Shown here piece by piece: positions 6,076 through 8,861 of a stretch of 8,861 bases of DNA. The translations under genes and the position numbers were made by a program. The first letter of the stretch is position 1, and the number at the start of each line of letters is the position of its first letter. The stretch comes from Chloroflexota bacterium (GTDB lineage: Bacteria > Chloroflexota > Anaerolineae > Aggregatilineales > UBA3940). The stretch lies in assembly GCA_010092775.1 (NCBI GenBank), contig JAADYZ010000222.1, forward strand, positions 1 through 8,861. The letters run 5' to 3'. The notes under the pieces are model-generated. The model was not told where the DNA came from and ran no database searches. It worked only from the letters and a program-made list of their open reading frames with translations.

Positions 6076-7214
6076 TGAAATCTGATCTGGATCGCCTCAT
6101 GGCCGATCGCGGCTTCGACGCCTTCGTCGTGATGGGTGAACGGACCGCCAATCACGCTTTGATCTATCTGACTAACGGTGCCCGTATCAGCTACGGCATT
6201 GTCATCCAAAAGCGAGGAAGCGACCCGCTTCTGCTGGTCAGCCCAATGGAACGCGACGAAGCGGCCAAAAGCGGATTAACCATCATCACTACGAACGAGT
6301 TCAATCTGCCTGAGTACATCAAAGAAACGCGCTCACGCTTTGAGGGCCAGATGCAAATGCTGGCTGATGTGCTCAAACATTATGAGGTACAAGGGACCGT
6401 CAGCTTCTACGGCATGGAGGATGTCGGACGTGCCTTCACCAGCCTCAATCGCCTGCAAGCGCTGGTGCCCGGCCTGACCGCGGTGGGCGAAACTGAGGTA
6501 ACCATATTCGATCAGGCTGGTGCCACCAAAGACGAGCAGGAACTGGCGGCGATTCGCTCGGTGGCTGAGCGTACCAACCGCGTTATGGATGAGACGATGG
6601 CCTTTCTTACGTCTCACAAGGCCAAAGGCGGCAAACTGATTCATAGGGACGGCTCGCCCCTAACGATCGGCGACGTCAAGCGCCATGTTCGCCTGCGTTT
6701 GATGCACTACGATTTGGAAGAAGAAGGCGAAATCATCTTCGCGATAGGCAGAGATGCCGGCGTTCCTCACTCCCGTGGTGAAGAATCAGCCGCGCTGGAA
6801 CTGGGCAAGAGCATCGTCTTCGATCTATTCCCCCGGCAGCGCGGTGGTGGCTACTTCCACGACATGACGCGCAGCTTCTGTTTGGGCTATGCCCCCGAAG
6901 AAGTCGAGCAAGCCTACCATCAGGTCGAACAGGCTTTCCATCTCGTCTTAGAAGCAATCTCCCTCGGGCAGGATGCCAAAGACTACCAACAGATGGTGTG
7001 TGATTTCTTCCAGGAACAGGGCCACCAAACACCGATTTCCCATCCGGGCACAGAAGAGGGCTATGTTCATGGTCTTGGGCACGGTCTGGGTCTGCAAATT
7101 CACTCACGGCCACGCATGGGTCCAGTCTCCCAAGACAAGATCGAGGCTGGCCAGGTCTTCAACAACGAACCCGGCCTTTACTACCCGGAGCGTGGATACG
7201 GGATTCGCATCTAA
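6075..7214 (+). CDS. M24-family metallopeptidase (Xaa-Pro aminopeptidase/prolidase-like), cut short by TAA at the last metal ligand
   Basis: The open frame gives 379 residues. An N-terminal creatinase-like domain (about 1-140, for example DAFVVMGERTANHALIYLTN) precedes the pita-bread M24 catalytic domain. M24 enzymes cleave peptides next to proline using two metal ions held by Asp, Asp, His, Glu, Glu. Four ligands are present: D250 (FDLFP), D263 (HDMTRS), H336 (GLGHGLG) and E365 (NNEPGLYYPE); H332 is a likely substrate-side His. The fifth, the Glu of the GIRIED motif, would be codon 380, which is TAA. The frame then continues with family-like sequence to 7304, giving 409 codons in all. As read, the product lacks an essential ligand and the C-terminal strand, so it is probably inactive unless the TAA is an error. 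It starts on the TGATG overlap with selA. Confidence 0.85.
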   Translation: MKSDLDRLMADRGFDAFVVMGERTANHALIYLTNGARISYGIVIQKRGSDPLLLVSPMERDEAAKSGLTIITTNEFNLPEYIKETRSRFEGQMQMLADVLKHYEVQGTVSFYGMEDVGRAFTSLNRLQALVPGLTAVGETEVTIFDQAGATKDEQELAAIRSVAERTNRVMDETMAFLTSHKAKGGKLIHRDGSPLTIGDVKRHVRLRLMHYDLEEEGEIIFAIGRDAGVPHSRGEESAALELGKSIVFDLFPRQRGGGYFHDMTRSFCLGYAPEEVEQAYHQVEQAFHLVLEAISLGQDAKDYQQMVCDFFQEQGHQTPISHPGTEEGYVHGLGHGLGLQIHSRPRMGPVSQDKIEAGQVFNNEPGLYYPERGYGIRI

Positions 7215-7304
7215 GATACCGTATACATCGACCACGCGGGCGATCTGCATTCCCTTAGCCCAGCACCCAAACAGCTCGTGATCCCTATAGAGGAAGCCGA
7301 ATGA
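7212..7304 (+). pseudogene. Detached C-terminal end of the M24 peptidase gene after an in-frame TAA
   Basis: Reading on in the same frame past the TAA gives 29 codons beginning DTVYIDHAGDLHSLSPAPKQ and ending at TGA 7302-7304. This is how M24 Xaa-Pro peptidases normally end (IEDTV..., then a conserved Leu-Val-Ile-Pro near the terminus). The natural stop overlaps the tsaD ATG as ATGA, a usual operon junction. A single G-to-T change at 7212 (GAA to TAA) explains everything. No ribosome binding site or start suggests separate translation of the fragment. Confidence 0.8.
7290..7294 (+). promoter_or_regulatory. Ribosome binding site of tsaD
   Basis: GAGGA lies 6 bases before the ATG at 7301, inside the end of the M24 frame. 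It means tsaD can be translated even if ribosomes leave at the premature TAA about 75 bases upstream. Confidence 0.7.
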
Positions 7305-8392
7305 CCGTCATCCTCGGTATCGAGACCTCTTGCGATGAGACTGCTGCCGCAGTGGTTGTAGATGGCCGCGTGATGCGGTCGAACGTAGTCTCATCACAGG
7401 TTGAACTCCACGCACCGTATGGAGGAATCTTTCCGGAGGTGGCCTCGCGGGCACACATCGAACACATCTATCCGGTGGTGCAGAAAGCGCTTGATGACGC
7501 CGCTGTGACAGCGACTGACCTTGATGCCATCGCAGCGACGCGTGGCCCTGGTTTGGCTGGATCGCTGACGGTGGGAGCCAACATGGCAAAAGGATTAGCC
7601 TTGGCCTACAACAAACCGCTTGTCGCAGTCAATCACCTGGAGGGGCACGTCTACTCACTGTGGTTGGCGGGTCCAGAGTTCTATTTCATGTCAGGCGCAG
7701 CAGATCAGCCTGATCAGACCCCACCGATTGCCTTCCCGGTTGTGGTTTTGATCGTCTCGGGTGGGCACACAGAGCTGCTGCTGATGCATGATCATGGCGA
7801 TTATCAACGTTTAGGCGGCACGCTAGATGACGCGGCTGGTGAGGCCTTTGACAAAGTCGGGCGTCTATTGGGCCTGCCTTATCCGGGCGGCCCTGCTGTC
7901 CAGCGCGCCGCGCAGAGTGCCGACCCTGCAGCTTTTGATTTCCCGCGTGTTTGGCTGCGTGGCGATCAAGGCGAGCGAAACTTCAATTTCAGCTTCTCAG
8001 GTATCAAAACGGCCATGCTGCACACCTTACAGGAGCTGATCCCTGGCTATCAACCTGACAGCCCCTTGCCCGAAGATGCCCCCATCGCTGATCTCGCAGC
8101 CAGCTTCCAGCAGGCTGTTGTTGATGTGCTGGTCGCCAAGACGGTGCGGGCCGCTCAAGACTTCGACGCGACTGAGATTCTGGTGGCCGGAGGGGTCTCG
8201 GCTAATCAGCTTCTGCGTCAGCAGATGGTCCAGCAGGCGGAACGCCCGGTGCGCGTTCCGCCCCTGCCCTTGTGTACCGATAACGCCGCTATGATCGCCG
8301 CGGCTGGCCACTATCGTTTTATGGCAGGCCAGCGCGACGATCTCAATTTTGATGTCGTCGCGACCTGGCCGCTCGCTACCCCTGCGGCCTGA
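7301..8392 (+). CDS. tsaD: tRNA N6-adenosine threonylcarbamoyltransferase
   Basis: TsaD transfers the threonylcarbamoyl group from threonylcarbamoyl-AMP (made by TsaC/TsaB-family partners) to A37 of tRNAs reading ANN codons, forming t6A, working with TsaB and TsaE. The 363-residue protein has the ASKHA fold with all family signatures: GIETSCDETAAAVV at the N-terminus, the metal-binding NHLEGH (H112, H116), VSGGHTELLL, DDAAGEAFDKVGRLLGLPYPGGP, FSFSGIKTA, VAGGVSANQLLRQQ, and CTDNAAMIAAAGHYR with the metal ligand D327. It is somewhat longer than E. coli TsaD (337), chiefly because of an insert after NHLEGHVYSLWLAG (about residues 123-145). It begins on an ATGA overlap with the ancestral M24 stop. 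The gene looks complete and functional, as expected for a nearly universal gene. Confidence 0.97.
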   Translation: MTVILGIETSCDETAAAVVVDGRVMRSNVVSSQVELHAPYGGIFPEVASRAHIEHIYPVVQKALDDAAVTATDLDAIAATRGPGLAGSLTVGANMAKGLALAYNKPLVAVNHLEGHVYSLWLAGPEFYFMSGAADQPDQTPPIAFPVVVLIVSGGHTELLLMHDHGDYQRLGGTLDDAAGEAFDKVGRLLGLPYPGGPAVQRAAQSADPAAFDFPRVWLRGDQGERNFNFSFSGIKTAMLHTLQELIPGYQPDSPLPEDAPIADLAASFQQAVVDVLVAKTVRAAQDFDATEILVAGGVSANQLLRQQMVQQAERPVRVPPLPLCTDNAAMIAAAGHYRFMAGQRDDLNFDVVATWPLATPAA

Positions 8393-8861
8393 AGTCCCAA
8401 CCGTCCGTTTGTGGGCCGCTGTATTCGCGCCGCAACAGGAGATCGATCAGCGCTGTGTGAGCATAAACCGCTGGCATGCTCTTGAAAGCTTGCGCCAGAT
8501 GCTTGCATAACGCCGCCTTACCAGCCACCACTCGAAAGTGCGGGCAGCTACAGTGCAGCTCACGCCGCTCCGTATCGATCCCTACGTCGTAGCGGCGCAC
8601 GACGAAAGCCCAATGGGGTGGCCCAGGTTGAGTGACACGCACATCGCTCTCACTGATTAAATCAAGCCGGGCAGATCCTGCTTTCTTGAGTCGTGTTGCA
8701 TCCTGCCCAATCAGCATATCCACCAACTCAGACACGGATAGGAAACCAAAGCGCCCAGCAACCACCTGTGCCAGGACCGATTCCAGGTCCTCCGTGGCAA
8801 GCTGGGTGGCCAGCCTCCGAGCCAGAGCGGGCCGATTAAGCCCCGGAATGCGCGGCAGCCC
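8376..8861 (-). CDS. SWIM zinc-finger domain protein, partial at the window edge
   Basis: The - strand frame ends with TAG at 8378-8376 and is open for 161 codons up to the right edge with no stop, so the 5' end may lie outside. A GTG at 8765 is the first usable start inside, but readable sequence upstream (PGLNRPALARRLATQLATED) looks like ordinary protein. The SWIM zinc motif CxCx12CxH is clear: HCSCPHFRVV then ALCKHLAQAF, with C104, C106, C119 and H121 counted from the edge. SWIM domains bind DNA or proteins and accompany helicases and other partners; what this protein does cannot be told from this part. It converges on tsaD and overlaps its last 17 bases, with no terminator visible between them. 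Confidence 0.8.
   Translation of the reverse strand, partial: GLPRIPGLNRPALARRLATQLATEDLESVLAQVVAGRFGFLSVSELVDMLIGQDATRLKKAGSARLDLISESDVRVTQPGPPHWAFVVRRYDVGIDTERRELHCSCPHFRVVAGKAALCKHLAQAFKSMPAVYAHTALIDLLLRREYSGPQTDGWDFRPQG

Noticed and set aside
7212..7214. Selenocysteine or other recoding of the in-frame stop, given selA next door
   Set aside because: Selenocysteine uses TGA, not TAA, and the lost residue is a Glu metal ligand, which recoding would not replace; TAA works as a normal stop elsewhere in the window.

Overview
The window is a densely packed, moderately GC-rich stretch of bacterial chromosome. Seven genes and one disrupted gene lie on the + strand, and one gene enters from the right edge on the - strand. 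No phage, insertion sequence, CRISPR array or RNA gene is visible. A bacterial selenocysteine synthase (SelA), a bacterial TsaD and a class I photolyase show that the host is a bacterium. The style of the M24 peptidase and the leaderless-type promoter would fit Chloroflexota (Anaerolineae-like), but that is an impression and not a demonstrated assignment.

Left block (1-4215). A strong intrinsic terminator (31-68) ends an upstream unit lying outside the window. Then come a TIGR01777/YfcH-type NAD(P)-binding protein (97-1032), a class I photolyase with an intact electron-transfer Trp triad (1050-2450), a GNAT acetyltransferase gene that has lost its middle (2455-2790), a beta-rich protein I do not recognise (2805-3479), and a short-chain dehydrogenase (3530-4171). 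Small gaps and same-strand order suggest co-transcription up to an intrinsic terminator at 4188-4215.

Middle and right block (4218-8392). Directly after that terminator sits a well-formed promoter (TTG-type -35, 17-bp spacer, perfect TATAAT). Its predicted start falls at or next to the ATG of a small four-helix membrane protein (4254-4685), so that message is probably leaderless. It is followed by selA (4699-6075), an M24 Xaa-Pro-peptidase-like gene (from 6075) and tsaD (7301-8392), with short or overlapping junctions typical of an operon. SelA makes Sec-tRNA and TsaD makes the t6A modification of tRNA, so the block has a tRNA/translation theme, with the membrane protein and peptidase unexplained.

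The main anomaly is in the M24 gene. A TAA at 7212-7214 stands exactly where the last metal-binding Glu of the family belongs. The frame then continues with family-like sequence for 29 codons, to a stop that overlaps the tsaD start. This looks like a one-base nonsense mutation or a sequencing error.

Right edge. A SWIM zinc-finger protein gene on the - strand converges on tsaD, overlaps its end by 17 bases, and stays open to the window edge. Every region longer than 300 bases contains a gene.
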